DNA of 64,000 bases from an uncultured Prevotellaceae bacterium (GCA_902800185.1 CADCDK010000004.1:62001-126000), one strand, 5' to 3'. Positions 52,041 to 61,633 are shown, counted from the stretch's first letter. Translations and numbers: made by a program. The notes: a model not told the origin generated them from the sequence alone.

Positions 52041-52376
52041 CTCGAGGCCTGTGAGATAGTCATCGACGTGAAGAAGCAGGCAGAGATAGTACTCTCAAAT
52101 GCAAAGGGCGAGCAGGTCACGATGAAGTACGACGGTCTGAAGCAGACGTTCACAATGGACCGCACCAAAAGCGGCGACGTGAACTTCAGCGATGCGTTCC
52201 CCTGCGTGACCGAGGCTCCGACTTACGGCACCATCAAGCAACTGCGCATCTTCATCGACCGCTGCAGCATCGAGGCTTTCGATGCCGAGGGCAAGATGGC
52301 AATGACCAATCTCGTGTTCCCCTCGGAGCCCTATAATAATATAAAGGTGAAAGGCGGAAAGGCCACCATCTATGTA

Positions 52377-52411
52377 ATTAAGAACTAAGAGTTAAGAATT
52401 AAGAGTTATGA
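52377..52411. repeat. Five 7-bp repeats joining the GH32 stop and the transporter start
   Basis: ATTAAGA (52377), ACTAAGA (52384), GTTAAGA (52391), ATTAAGA (52398) and GTTATGA (52405) are in exact tandem. They contain the stop codon of the GH32 remnant and the ATG of the transporter gene at 52408. Confidence 0.85.
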
Positions 52412-53562
52412 AAAATAAATCCATTTATCTCGTCCCCGTGATGCTCTGCTTCTTCTGCATGGGCTTCGTGGATCTGGTGGGCATCGCCTCCAACTATGTG
52501 AAGGAAGACCTGGGACTGACGGACTCCGTAGCCAACGTATTCCCCTCGCTCGTGTTCTTCTGGTTCCTCATCTTCAGCGTGCCCACGGGTATGCTGATGA
52601 ACAAGATTGGTCGTAAGAAGACCGTGTTGCTCTCGCTCGTGGTGACGGTCTTGTCGCTGTTACTGCCGCTCTTTGGTGAGAATTTCGGCATCATGCTCGT
52701 GGCCTTCTCGCTGTTGGGTATTGGTAACGCCCTGATGCAGACATCGCTCAACCCGCTGGTATCGACGGTGATGGGTGGCGGCAATCTGGCCTCGACGCTG
52801 ACCTTCGGACAGTTCATCAAGGCTATCGCCTCGTTCTCGGCTCCTTACCTGGCCATGTGGGGCGCCACGATGGTCATTCCTGAGTTCGGACTGAACTGGC
52901 GCGTGCTGTTCGGCATCTTCCTCGTGGTAGGCATACTCTCCACCATTCTGCTGTTCGTAACACCAATTGAGGAGCCGCCAATAGAGGGTAAGCCTTCGAC
53001 ATTCATAGAGTGCTTCAAGCTTTTGGGCACGCCCATCGTGCTGCTGTCGTTCCTTGGCATTATGTGCCATGTGGGTATCGACGTGGGCACGAACACTACC
53101 GCTCCGAAAATCCTGATGGAGCGACTGGGCATGACGCTCAATGAGGCCGCCTTTGCCACCTCGCTCTACTTCATCTTCCGTACCATAGGCTGTCTGACGG
53201 GTTCATTCTTCCTGCGTGTGCTGAAGATGCGTACATTCTTCATCATCTCCGTCTGTATGATGGCCCTGTCAATGTGCGGCCTGTTTGTGGGTACGGAGAA
53301 GTGGATGCTCTATGCTGCCATCGCCCTTGTAGGCTACGGCAATTCTAACGTCTTCTCCATGTGCTTCGCCACCGCCCTCGAGTCGATGCCTGAGAAGCAG
53401 AACGAGGTATCGGGCCTGATGATTATGGGCCTTTTCGGCGGCACCATCTTCCCGCTCTTCATGGGCCTTTTAAGCGACGCAATGGGACAGGCCGGTGCCG
53501 TATTGGTGATGGCTGTGGGTGTCATCTATCTCTTTACGTATATCAAACAATGTTCTCGATAA
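52408..53562 (+). CDS. Sugar MFS transporter (FucP-like), probably for fructose
   Basis: This 384-residue protein has about 12 hydrophobic segments and the MFS signatures GMLMNKIGRKKTVLLSLV (loop 2-3) and FRTIGCLTGSFFLRVLK near the middle. It resembles FHS-family proton symporters such as FucP. The neighbourhood (fructose sensor remnant and GH32 before it, fructokinase after it) matches the Bacteroides fructan locus, where this position is held by the inner-membrane fructose importer. It seems intact. Its ribosome-binding region is a 7-bp repeat array, and it lies 82 bp upstream of the fructokinase. Confidence 0.87.
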   Translation: MKNKSIYLVPVMLCFFCMGFVDLVGIASNYVKEDLGLTDSVANVFPSLVFFWFLIFSVPTGMLMNKIGRKKTVLLSLVVTVLSLLLPLFGENFGIMLVAFSLLGIGNALMQTSLNPLVSTVMGGGNLASTLTFGQFIKAIASFSAPYLAMWGATMVIPEFGLNWRVLFGIFLVVGILSTILLFVTPIEEPPIEGKPSTFIECFKLLGTPIVLLSFLGIMCHVGIDVGTNTTAPKILMERLGMTLNEAAFATSLYFIFRTIGCLTGSFFLRVLKMRTFFIISVCMMALSMCGLFVGTEKWMLYAAIALVGYGNSNVFSMCFATALESMPEKQNEVSGLMIMGLFGGTIFPLFMGLLSDAMGQAGAVLVMAVGVIYLFTYIKQCSR

Positions 53563-53644
53563 GTCATGCACAGAGCCGAACTTGTTCGGACTATGTCATG
53601 GCGAGAGAACAAAAAACGAAGTTTAATTAAAAACCGCATAGAAT

Positions 53645-54526
53645 ATGAACAAACGTTATGTAGTAGGACTCGGAGAAGTCCTGTGGGATGTACTTCCCGA
53701 AGGTAAGAAACTTGGTGGCGCACCTGCCAACTTCGCCTATCATGCCGGGCAGTTCCTGGGCATGGACAACACCATCGCCGCCAGCGCACTCGGCGAGGAC
53801 AAATTAGGAGACGAGACCATCGAGGCCCTGAAGGAGCACGGCCTGAACGACCTGCTGCCTCGCGTACCTTATCCCACCGGCACGGTGCAGGTGCAGCTCG
53901 ACGAGCAGGGCATTCCCACGTATGACATCAAGGAAAACGTGGCTTGGGACAACATCCCCTTCGATGAAGACATCGCCGAGATTGCCCGCAACTGCCGCGC
54001 CGTTTGCTTCGGCTCATTAGCTCAGCGCAACGTGGTCAGTCGCGAGACCATCCAGAAGTTTCTTGATGCCACACCCGCCGACTGCCTGAAGATCTTCGAC
54101 ATCAACCTTCGCCAGCAGTTCTATACGCAGGAGATTCTGCGCGAGTCGTTCCAGCGTTGCAATATCTTGAAGATTAATGATGAGGAACTGGTGCTTATCG
54201 GCCGTATGTTTGGCTATCCCGGTCTTGACATCGAGAACAAGTGCTGGCTCATTCTGGGTAAGTACAACCTCGACATGCTCGTTCTCACCTGTGGCACTAA
54301 CGGCAGTTACGTATTCACTCCTGGTCACGTATCCTTTCAGGAAACGCCTAAGGTCAAAGTGGCCGACACTGTAGGAGCTGGAGACTCTTTCACCGGCTCG
54401 TTCGTGGGCAGCATCCTCAACGGCAAGTCCGTGCCTGAGGCCCATCGTACCGCCGTTCAGGTCTCCGCCTACGTCTGCACACAGAATGGAGCCATGCCAA
54501 CCTATCCAGAAGAACTACTGAAATAA
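53645..54526 (+). CDS. PfkB-family fructokinase
   Basis: This 293-residue ribokinase-family enzyme phosphorylates a sugar, most likely fructose. It shows the N-terminal substrate motif GGAPANFAYHAGQFLG and the C-terminal motif VADTVGAGDSFTGSFVGS, in which the Asp of GAGDS is the catalytic base. FDINLRQQFY and KINDEELVLI are the typical central segments. It follows the sugar transporter and is closed by the terminator at 54545-54582. With the transporter it still forms a working route for free fructose, although the fructan-degrading and sensing genes upstream are broken. Confidence 0.92.
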   Translation: MNKRYVVGLGEVLWDVLPEGKKLGGAPANFAYHAGQFLGMDNTIAASALGEDKLGDETIEALKEHGLNDLLPRVPYPTGTVQVQLDEQGIPTYDIKENVAWDNIPFDEDIAEIARNCRAVCFGSLAQRNVVSRETIQKFLDATPADCLKIFDINLRQQFYTQEILRESFQRCNILKINDEELVLIGRMFGYPGLDIENKCWLILGKYNLDMLVLTCGTNGSYVFTPGHVSFQETPKVKVADTVGAGDSFTGSFVGSILNGKSVPEAHRTAVQVSAYVCTQNGAMPTYPEELLK

Positions 54527-54544
54527 AGCAATCCTATTTCATTC

Positions 54545-54582
54545 AACGCCAGAACACATACCATGTTTGTTCTGGCGTTTTT
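54545..54582 (+). terminator. Terminator after the fructokinase gene
   Basis: AACGCCAGAACA (54545-54556) and TGTTCTGGCGTT (54568-54579) form a 12-bp stem, followed by a run of T to 54582. Confidence 0.88.
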
Positions 54583-54595
54583 AGTGCAATTGTTG

Positions 54596-54603
54596 TAAAT
54601 TTG
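54596..54603 (+). promoter_or_regulatory. Possible -7 element ahead of the BspA-type remnant
   Basis: TAAATTTG matches TAnnTTTG, but no -33 TTG is seen and the frame that follows lacks the start of a gene. It may be left over from the lost 5' part or be chance. Confidence 0.35.
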
Positions 54604-54610
54604 CACTTGC

Positions 54611-54910
54611 TTGTTGAATTCGCAGAGTCCTTTTATTATTAGAAGTGTTTTCTCCGTTCATGATACATTGTATGTTCCCAAGGGAACTAAAGCATTATAT
54701 GAGGCATGTAGAGATTGGAATGAATTCTCAAATATTATAGAGATAGAGTTGTCTTCTATTGATCAGCAAAAGATGATAAACAAAGGCGAAGCTATCCAAC
54801 TTCGCAAGAACTACTACGATTTAAACGGTCGTCGCATCAGCGAACCGCAGCGTGGCCTGAACATCCTCCGTATGAGCGATGGCAGCGTTCGCAAGGTCAT
54901 CAAGAAATAA
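54611..54910 (+). pseudogene. C-terminal remnant of a BspA-type leucine-rich surface protein
   Basis: The 99-codon frame starts with TTG and has no signal peptide. FSVHDTLYVPKGTKALYEAC followed by RDWNEFSNIIEIE is the last repeat and cap of BspA-type leucine-rich surface proteins of Prevotella and relatives. The end (YYDLNGRRISEPQRGLNILR, then MSDGSVRKVIKK) is the T9SS-like tail also seen on the protein at 35073-35738. The many repeats that should precede it are missing, so this is the 3' end of a deleted gene. An in-frame stop lies 15 nt upstream of the TTG. Confidence 0.8.
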
Positions 54911-54917
54911 CTGCCGA

Positions 54918-57062
54918 TTACCGGCATTCCTCCCAGCGGAAGACAGCCCCATTGCGGCGCGCTGGGTCAGCACCCCGATAATCCATGGAGTAAGGTGAAC
55001 CTGTGGTGGGACTCTTTCCGACGTAGAGATGCTTGTCAAAGGACATGAGCATAAACTCCTGGTCGAGATAGTCCTGCCAGAGGAAGACTTCCGCTTGGTC
55101 GGGATTGTCGGTAAAGCGCACGTCGCCCGGCAGTCCGAATCCTGACACATAGACATAGCGACCGTCCTCGCACTGTACCACCACCTTTCCCTGTCCACGG
55201 TCAACGAGACGGAAATGGGTTTGCGCCGAGTTGTCACCGGGATGGGTGTCGTAGAGCGGACCATGTTTCGTTGCATGCATGGGCTTTCCTGTAGCGAGAT
55301 TGATGATACGGAAAGTCTTACCATAGGGGATGTTCTGCGAGCGGTCGGCTTTCTGTTCCACCACCGTGAAGTTGTCGAACTCGGCATAGCCGCCGTTCTT
55401 GCCCGTCTTGTTAAAGGCGAAGAGGGCATGGCGTGAACCTTGGAACGTGATGAGCTGATAGGAAAGCCTCATCTCATGTCCCAACGTCTGGAAATGCTCT
55501 CCATCCGTGGAATAGGCATATTCTGCCTTGTCTTCATCGTAATCACCGCACATGCGCAACCAAATGGGTGCTCCTTCTCTTCCTCCTGAGGGAAGGAGTG
55601 CAGAGAGCGGTGTGTCAACGGTATCGTTGGTGGCCTGATCAAAGAAGCGCAGAATGAGGTCTTTGCCCTGTTTCACCACTCCAATCCACGAACAAGGCAC
55701 ATTGATATTGCCAAGCCCTGCCACATCACCATCCTTCATCCCTTTGACATAGAGCTCCACCGTGGCCATGGAAGAAGGTCCGATGACTCGTTGCGTCAGT
55801 GAATTGCGTGCCCACATCAGCTGGTCGGCAGGCATGGTGTTCAGGCGTAGCCTTCCGTTCTTCAGGCTCCACATCCCATCATCCGGGTTATGGTTCCACT
55901 GCCAGATAGGTTTCAGCATGGGGGTAGATTGTGTGGTATGGGGACTGTACGTGTTGGTCTTATAGTTGAAATCATCGCAGCGGTCATAGGGTGCATGCGG
56001 TTCCTCCTGAACGCCCTGAATCCCAGGCTTCACCCATGTGCGTGGAGCACGTCCGAGGTTTCCTTCCAGTCCTAACATGGGCCATCCGTCTTTCCATGTG
56101 ATGGGAGCGAGGGTCGTGGTGCGACCGATGGAATGGAAGTCCATCATGAGCAACGCCCACCACGAGCCATCCTGTGCCTGCACGATACCACCCTGATGGA
56201 TGTTGGTGCAAGCTGTGGCATCCTTGTCAACGACAGGAATGCCGAAGCGGGTACCGTCCTTGCCAATGCGTGGCTTTTCGCCGCGAGGCACCTGTGTGAG
56301 CGGAGCCTGATGATAGCCGAAGGTTTCATCGGCGGTGATGACCACGGTCTCATAGGGGCCCCAGATACTCTTCGAGCGCGAACAGAGTGTGCGGCCATTG
56401 GGCTTGTAGTCGGTGGAGATGAGGTAGTACATGCCGTTGATCTTATACATGTGATGTCCCTCGCCAACTCCGTTGCCTTCAGGAATGATGACACGCGACG
56501 TTTCTTCCTTCGGTCCGCTCATGTCGGACTTTAGCTCCGTACACCTCACCGTTCCGTAGCCATGGATGGCATACACCTTACCATCATCGTCGAAAAGCAC
56601 GCTCAGGTCGTAGATGTTGCCCAGCATGTTCTGGTGTTTCCACGGGCCGTGGATGTCCTTGGACGTATAGCACTGCAACCCCTTGCCATTGATGTTGGTG
56701 TAGAGATAGAACTGTCCGTTGGCATAGCGGATGCAGGGTGCCCAGACGCCCTCGCCGTAGGTTTCCTTCTGATGACGCAGAGAGAAGGCATCGTCAGCAA
56801 AGTCGAAGCGGTCGAAACAATAGGAGATGTTTTCCCAGTTCACCAAATCGCGGGAATGCAGGATCACCAATCCTGGCACGGCATGCATCGTTGTGCCGGC
56901 AAGATAATAGTCGTCACCCACCCGCAGGATGTCGGGGTCGGAGAACTCGTCGTAGAACAAGGGATTGGTAAAGGTGCCGTTGCCATTGTCGGCCGTCCAT
57001 GACTGAGCCGTGACAACCAACGTACTGACGGCAAGCAGGGCCGCGAAAAAGAATCGTCTCAT
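54918..57062 (-). CDS. GH43 family glycoside hydrolase with C-terminal trefoil-like domain
   Basis: This 714-residue exported enzyme (signal peptide 1-19, ending VVTAQ) has the five-bladed GH43 fold. The three acidic residues are visible: the base Asp in EFSDPDILRVGDDYYLAGT, the Asp in GNIYDLSVLFDDDGK, and the acid Glu in GNGVGEGHHMYKINGMYYL. A beta-sandwich domain follows (about 390-590: MWARNSLTQRVIGPSS), as in the GH43_12-type beta-xylosidases and arabinofuranosidases. The last 120 residues (FRIINLATGKPMHA, GDNSAQTHFRLVDRGQGK, RYVYVSGFG) look like a beta-trefoil. It should cut xylose- or arabinose-containing side chains. It is a single gene that ends head-on against the BspA-type remnant. 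Confidence 0.87.
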   Translation of the reverse strand: MRRFFFAALLAVSTLVVTAQSWTADNGNGTFTNPLFYDEFSDPDILRVGDDYYLAGTTMHAVPGLVILHSRDLVNWENISYCFDRFDFADDAFSLRHQKETYGEGVWAPCIRYANGQFYLYTNINGKGLQCYTSKDIHGPWKHQNMLGNIYDLSVLFDDDGKVYAIHGYGTVRCTELKSDMSGPKEETSRVIIPEGNGVGEGHHMYKINGMYYLISTDYKPNGRTLCSRSKSIWGPYETVVITADETFGYHQAPLTQVPRGEKPRIGKDGTRFGIPVVDKDATACTNIHQGGIVQAQDGSWWALLMMDFHSIGRTTTLAPITWKDGWPMLGLEGNLGRAPRTWVKPGIQGVQEEPHAPYDRCDDFNYKTNTYSPHTTQSTPMLKPIWQWNHNPDDGMWSLKNGRLRLNTMPADQLMWARNSLTQRVIGPSSMATVELYVKGMKDGDVAGLGNINVPCSWIGVVKQGKDLILRFFDQATNDTVDTPLSALLPSGGREGAPIWLRMCGDYDEDKAEYAYSTDGEHFQTLGHEMRLSYQLITFQGSRHALFAFNKTGKNGGYAEFDNFTVVEQKADRSQNIPYGKTFRIINLATGKPMHATKHGPLYDTHPGDNSAQTHFRLVDRGQGKVVVQCEDGRYVYVSGFGLPGDVRFTDNPDQAEVFLWQDYLDQEFMLMSFDKHLYVGKSPTTGSPYSMDYRGADPARRNGAVFRWEECR

Positions 57063-57148
57063 GTGATTAGTCTTTATTGTTTTGTCGTTTTTGTGCTACA
57101 AAATAACAAATAATAATCCAAATGCGCAAGTTTTCGGGAAAATATTGC

Positions 57149-57156
57149 TAATTTTG
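57149..57156 (+). promoter_or_regulatory. -7 element for the small membrane protein/LolA-like operon
   Basis: TAATTTTG matches TAnnTTTG, 28 nt before the ATG at 57185. The 11-mer ATGCGCAAGTT lies just upstream (57122-57132), in reverse orientation compared with two other promoter regions. Confidence 0.55.
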
Positions 57157-57184
57157 CAAACGAAAGTCTTAAATATATACGTAT

Positions 57185-57406
57185 ATGAATACAGCAATTT
57201 TAGGAATCGTTGCCTTGGTTGTGCTGGCTCTTGTTGGATGGGCTATTGCCGAGGCAAAGTACAAGACCATCTCCTACGAGCGTAACGCCGAGGAAGAGGC
57301 AGCCGAAGCACATGCCGCCCAACTGTTGCACGAAAACGGTTACACAGAACTGGGTATCAAAGATGTCATCAAGACCATCAGCACCAAGGGCTTCAGTGCT
57401 GTATGA
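57185..57406 (+). CDS. Small single-pass membrane protein
   Basis: This 73-residue protein has one membrane segment (residues about 4-23: AILGIVALVVLALVGWAIA) and a charged, Ala-rich cytoplasmic or periplasmic tail (ERNAEEEAAEAHAAQLLHEN). It overlaps the LolA-like gene by 4 bp (ATGA), so the two are coupled. I recognise no family. The overlap makes it a real gene and suggests that it helps the LolA-like protein or the downstream genes. Confidence 0.75.
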   Translation: MNTAILGIVALVVLALVGWAIAEAKYKTISYERNAEEEAAEAHAAQLLHENGYTELGIKDVIKTISTKGFSAV

Positions 57407-58017
57407 GACTGATTCTTATGATGGCGATATTCCTATCGTCATTGTCACTGAATGCACAGGAAACAGCCAACTCCCGCCAAGCCCGGCAAATGTTCGACCG
57501 TGCCTACCAGAAGGTTTTCGGACAGCAGGGGTCATCGCTCCACTATAAGGTGAACATCATCGGCATTTACAAAACCGAAGGAACTTTCTGGAGAAAAGGC
57601 AAACACCACAAGTTTGTGGATGAGAAACTGAGTGTCTGGAACGACGGGGTGACCGCCTACGTAGTGGAGAAAAAGAAGAAACAAGTAGAAATCTATCGAG
57701 CCAACTCGAAAAAGCTCAACAAGCATTCGGACTCTTTCAAGTTTGATCCGGATGACTTCTACTACCACGTAGCCAAAGAATCAACTGGCTACAAGTTGAC
57801 CATGAAGGCAAAACCCCGGAAAAAAGGCATCAAGGAGGCATACATATGGTTGAGCAACAACTATGAGCCTCAAAGACTTCGCATCAAGATGGCTTTCATC
57901 TGGACAACCATCCACATCAGCCATTTCCACTCGGGGGACATCGATGAGAACATCTTTGTCTTTCCCCGGCAACAATATGCCGACTGGAAGACGGTGGACA
58001 GGAGGAATGAAGAATAA
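57403..58017 (+). CDS. Exported LolA-like protein
   Basis: This 204-residue protein has a signal peptide (residues 1-19, ending LSLNAQ) and the outline of the LolA/LolB fold: an open beta-sheet with [39 protein letters not shown] and a C-terminal part [19 protein letters not shown]. Such proteins carry lipoproteins or lipids across the periplasm in Bacteroidetes, where several divergent copies exist. It follows a small membrane protein with a 4-bp overlap and precedes cysS by 17 bp. The assignment rests on the general pattern rather than strong motifs. Confidence 0.65.
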   Translation: MRLILMMAIFLSSLSLNAQETANSRQARQMFDRAYQKVFGQQGSSLHYKVNIIGIYKTEGTFWRKGKHHKFVDEKLSVWNDGVTAYVVEKKKKQVEIYRANSKKLNKHSDSFKFDPDDFYYHVAKESTGYKLTMKAKPRKKGIKEAYIWLSNNYEPQRLRIKMAFIWTTIHISHFHSGDIDENIFVFPRQQYADWKTVDRRNEE

Positions 58018-58034
58018 GAAAACCCAAAGAAGAT

Positions 58035-59534
58035 ATGAAACAGATTTTACTGGTCTATAATACGCTGACGCGCCAGAAAGAGCGCTTCGAGCCTTTGAAC
58101 GCCCCCAATGTGGGCATGTATGTCTGCGGTCCCACCGTTTATGGCGACCCCCATCTGGGACATGCCCGTCCCGCCATCACGTTTGACATCTTGTTCCGCT
58201 ATCTGAAACACCTCGGCTACAAGGTGCGCTATGTGCGCAATATCACCGATGTGGGACACCTGGAGCACGATGCCGACGAAGGCGACGACAAGATCGAAAA
58301 GAAGGCACGGCTGGAACAGCTGGAGCCGATGGAGATTGCCCAGTACTACACCAACCGTTACCATGCAGCCATGGAGGCACTCAACGTGCTTCCACCCAGC
58401 ATCGAGCCGCATGCCACCGGACACATCATCGAGCAAGAGGAACTGGTGAAGCAAATCATCGACAACGGCTTTGCCTACGAGAGCAACGGCTCCATCTACT
58501 TCGACATCGAAGCCTATAACAAGAAACACAAATACGGCATCCTGTCGGGACGTACACTGGAGAACATCAAGGATGCCAGTCGCGAACTCGACGGCGTAGG
58601 CGAGAAGCACCACCAGGCCGACTTTGCCCTGTGGAAGAAGGCACAGCCCGAGCACATCATGCGCTGGCCTTCGCCTTGGAGCGACGGCTTCCCTGGCTGG
58701 CACTGCGAATGCACCGCCATGGGACGCAAGTATCTTGGCAACCACTTCGACATCCACGGCGGCGGCATGGACCTTGTCTTCCCCCACCATGAGTGTGAGA
58801 TTGCACAGGCCGTAGCCTCGCAAGGTGACCAGATGGTGAAATACTGGATGCACAACAACATGATTACCATCAACGGACAGAAGATGGGTAAGTCTCTGGG
58901 CAACTTCATCACACTGGAACAGTTCTTCACGGGTAACCACCCGTCACTCTCACAGGCATTCTCGCCCATGACCATCCGCTTCTTCATCCTCTCCGCCCAC
59001 TATCGTGGCACGGTGGACTTCTCCGACGAGGCATTGGTGGCAAGCCAGAAGGGACTGGAGAAACTGATGACAGCCATGAGCGACCTGAAGCGCATTCAGG
59101 CCAGTGACGCTTGCGATGCCGAAACGGAAAAGGTGGTGAAAGCCCTGCGCCAGAAATGCTACGATGCCATGAACGACGATTTGGCAACACCGCTGGTCAT
59201 CGCCAACCTCTTTGAGGCCTGCTCGGTCATCAACAAGCTGATTGACCACAAGGCAACCATCTGTGCCGACTGCCTGAAGGAACTGAGCGAGGTGATGCAC
59301 CTCTTTGCCGAGGACATCCTGGGACTGCAGAGCAGAAGTCAGGAGTCGGGGGCACAGAGCCAACAGCGCGAGGAAGCCTTCGGAAAGGTCATGGAGATGG
59401 TGCTCGAACTGCGCGCCAAGGCCAAGGCCGCCAAAGACTGGGCCACCTCAGACAAGATAAGAGACGAACTGGCTGCTGCCGGCTTCGAGATTAAAGACAC
59501 CAAGGACGGGGCAACCTGGAAACTGAACAAGTAA
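58035..59534 (+). CDS. cysS: Cysteinyl-tRNA synthetase
   Basis: This 499-residue class I synthetase has [20 protein letters not shown] (zinc Cys and the HIGH-type HLGH), [14 protein letters not shown] with zinc Cys, [17 protein letters not shown] with zinc ligands, and [10 protein letters not shown] of the KMSKS loop. The catalytic core and the helical C-terminal domain are complete. A variable loop near residues 430-445 ([12 protein letters not shown]) is encoded by sequence with a weak 7-bp repeat at 59334-59361. It is followed 14 bp later by metG, so two synthetase genes are in tandem. Confidence 0.97.
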   Translation: MKQILLVYNTLTRQKERFEPLNAPNVGMYVCGPTVYGDPHLGHARPAITFDILFRYLKHLGYKVRYVRNITDVGHLEHDADEGDDKIEKKARLEQLEPMEIAQYYTNRYHAAMEALNVLPPSIEPHATGHIIEQEELVKQIIDNGFAYESNGSIYFDIEAYNKKHKYGILSGRTLENIKDASRELDGVGEKHHQADFALWKKAQPEHIMRWPSPWSDGFPGWHCECTAMGRKYLGNHFDIHGGGMDLVFPHHECEIAQAVASQGDQMVKYWMHNNMITINGQKMGKSLGNFITLEQFFTGNHPSLSQAFSPMTIRFFILSAHYRGTVDFSDEALVASQKGLEKLMTAMSDLKRIQASDACDAETEKVVKALRQKCYDAMNDDLATPLVIANLFEACSVINKLIDHKATICADCLKELSEVMHLFAEDILGLQSRSQESGAQSQQREEAFGKVMEMVLELRAKAKAAKDWATSDKIRDELAAAGFEIKDTKDGATWKLNK

Positions 59535-59548
59535 ACCCAAGAAGAAAT

Positions 59549-61612
59549 ATGAACCAGAAGAATTATAAGAGAACGACCGTCACCGCCGCATTACCCTATG
59601 CCAACGGTGGCGTACATATCGGACACCTGGCCGGTGTATATGTGCCCGCAGACATCTACGTGCGCTACCTGCGACTGAAGAAACAGGACGTGATGTTCAT
59701 TGGCGGCAGTGATGAGCACGGAGTGCCCATCACCATCCGCGCCCGCAAAGAGGGTATCACCCCCCAGGACGTGGTTGACCGCTATCACGCCATGATCAAG
59801 GACTCCTTCGAGCAGTTCGGCATCTCTTTCGACATCTACAGCCGCACCACCTCCAAAATTCACCATGAGTTTGCCGCTAACTTCTTCCGCAAGCTCTATG
59901 ACGAGGGCAAGCTGACCGAGGAGACCACCACACAGCTCTACGACGAGGAAGCCAAGCAGTTCCTGGCCGACCGCTATGTGACGGGTGAGTGCCCCCACTG
60001 CCACAACGAGGGTGCCTATGGCGACCAGTGTGAGAAGTGCGGACGCGACCTCTCGCCCATGGAACTGATCAATCCGAAATCAACCATCAGCGGCTCAACA
60101 CCGGTACTGAAAGAAACCAAGAACTGGTATCTGCCCCTGAACGAATATCAGGAGTGGCTGAAGCAGTGGATTCTGGAGGGACACAAAGAGTGGCGCTCCA
60201 ATGTCTATGGACAGTGCAAGAGCTGGCTCGATATGGACTTGCAGCCCCGTGCCATGACACGCGACCTGGACTGGGGAATCCCCGTTCCCGTTGAAGGAGC
60301 AGAAGGAAAGGTGCTCTATGTGTGGTTCGATGCCCCCATCGGCTACGTCAGCAACACCAAGGAGCTCTGCGAAAGCAATCCTGAGCGATGGGGCACGTGG
60401 CAGCAGTGGTGGCAGGACGACGAGACCAAGCTGGTTCACTTCATCGGCAAGGACAACATTGTGTTCCACTGTATCATCTTCCCCGTGATGATGAAGGCAC
60501 ACGGCGGCTACATCATGCCCGACAACGTGCCCGCCAACGAGTTCCTGAACTTAGAGAACGACAAGATCTCCACCTCCCGCAACTGGGCCGTCTGGCTGCA
60601 TGAATACTTGCAAGACATGCCTGGCAAGCAGGACGTACTGCGCTACGTGCTCACCGCCAACGCACCTGAGACCAAGGACAACAACTTCACATGGAAGGAT
60701 TTCCAGGAGCGCAACAACTCGGAGCTGGTCGCCGTCTATGGCAACTTCGTGAACCGTGCCCTGCAGCTCACCAAGAAATACTGGAACGGCGTGGTGCCCG
60801 AATGCGGGGAACTGCAGGAGGTTGACCGCCGTGCCATCGACGAATTCAAAGACGTGAAGCAAAAGGTGGAGAACCTTTTGGAACAATATAAATTCCGTGA
60901 AGCACAGTTCGAGGCCATGAACCTCGCCCGTATCGGAAACCGCTACATCACCGAGTGTGAACCCTGGAAGGTGTGGAAAACCGACCCGAAGCGTGTGGAG
61001 ACCATTCTGAATATCTCCTTACAGCTCACTGCCAACCTCGCCATTGCCTTCGAGCCGTTCCTGCCCTTCTCTTCGAAGAAACTGAGACAGATGCTCAATA
61101 TCGAGAGCTTCGAATGGGATCAGCTGGGACAAACGGACATCCTGAAGCCCGGACACCAGTTGGCAGAACCCGAACTGCTGTTTGAGAAGATTGAAGACGA
61201 GACTATCCAGAAGCAGCTCGACAAGCTGGAGGAAACGAAACGCGCTAACGAGGCTGCCGCCTATAAAGCCCAGCCTATCAAGGAGAACATCGACTTCAGC
61301 GAATGGGAGAAGCTGGACATCCGTGTCGGTCACATCAAGAACTGCGAGAAAGTGAAGAAGGCCAAGAAGTTGCTGAAGTTCACCCTCGACGACGGCAGTG
61401 GCACCGACCGCACCATCGTCAGTGGCATCGCTGCCTTCTACGAGCCCGAGGACCTCATCGGCAAGGACGTGCTCTTCATTGCCAACCTCGCCCCGCGCAC
61501 GCTCATGGGAATCGAGAGCCAAGGCATGATTCTCTCTGCCGAGAACTTCGACGGCTCACTCAGCGTGACTACTATATTAAAAGAGGTGAAGCCCGGCTCG
61601 CAAGTCTGCTAA
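59549..61612 (+). CDS. metG: Methionyl-tRNA synthetase
   Basis: This 687-residue synthetase shows [20 protein letters not shown] (HIGH), a zinc knuckle [18 protein letters not shown], and [10 protein letters not shown] in place of KMSKS, which is a normal variant in Bacteroidetes. The anticodon-binding helices fill about residues 390-560. A C-terminal tRNA-binding domain ([20 protein letters not shown] and [10 protein letters not shown]) is fused, as in the long MetG form. It lies between cysS and a glycosyltransferase gene. Confidence 0.97.
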   Translation: MNQKNYKRTTVTAALPYANGGVHIGHLAGVYVPADIYVRYLRLKKQDVMFIGGSDEHGVPITIRARKEGITPQDVVDRYHAMIKDSFEQFGISFDIYSRTTSKIHHEFAANFFRKLYDEGKLTEETTTQLYDEEAKQFLADRYVTGECPHCHNEGAYGDQCEKCGRDLSPMELINPKSTISGSTPVLKETKNWYLPLNEYQEWLKQWILEGHKEWRSNVYGQCKSWLDMDLQPRAMTRDLDWGIPVPVEGAEGKVLYVWFDAPIGYVSNTKELCESNPERWGTWQQWWQDDETKLVHFIGKDNIVFHCIIFPVMMKAHGGYIMPDNVPANEFLNLENDKISTSRNWAVWLHEYLQDMPGKQDVLRYVLTANAPETKDNNFTWKDFQERNNSELVAVYGNFVNRALQLTKKYWNGVVPECGELQEVDRRAIDEFKDVKQKVENLLEQYKFREAQFEAMNLARIGNRYITECEPWKVWKTDPKRVETILNISLQLTANLAIAFEPFLPFSSKKLRQMLNIESFEWDQLGQTDILKPGHQLAEPELLFEKIEDETIQKQLDKLEETKRANEAAAYKAQPIKENIDFSEWEKLDIRVGHIKNCEKVKKAKKLLKFTLDDGSGTDRTIVSGIAAFYEPEDLIGKDVLFIANLAPRTLMGIESQGMILSAENFDGSLSVTTILKEVKPGSQVC

Positions 61613-61633
61613 CCCCTTTCAGCCACCGTCACG

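Larger units (their letters stand above)
51297..52388 (+). pseudogene. GH32 fructan hydrolase, 5' part missing
   Basis: This 363-residue frame is the C-terminal two thirds of a glycoside hydrolase family 32 enzyme. It keeps DFRDPRPFW (the RDP motif), GGVWECPDLFEL with the acid/base Glu of the EC motif, and NPGGPFGGSATQYFVG. The N-terminal blade with the WMNDPNG nucleophile motif, roughly the first 150 residues, is absent, as is any signal peptide. It overlaps the truncated sensor gene by 50 nt in another frame. Two 7-bp repeat arrays (51612-51656 and 52003-52040) lie in frame inside it, and a third (52377-52411) covers its stop. It should be inactive as a hydrolase. Confidence 0.85.

Noticed and set aside
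54611-54910. A small intact gene downstream of the fructokinase
   Set aside because: The frame matches only the end of a BspA-type protein, lacks a signal peptide and starts just after an in-frame stop, so a remnant is the better reading.
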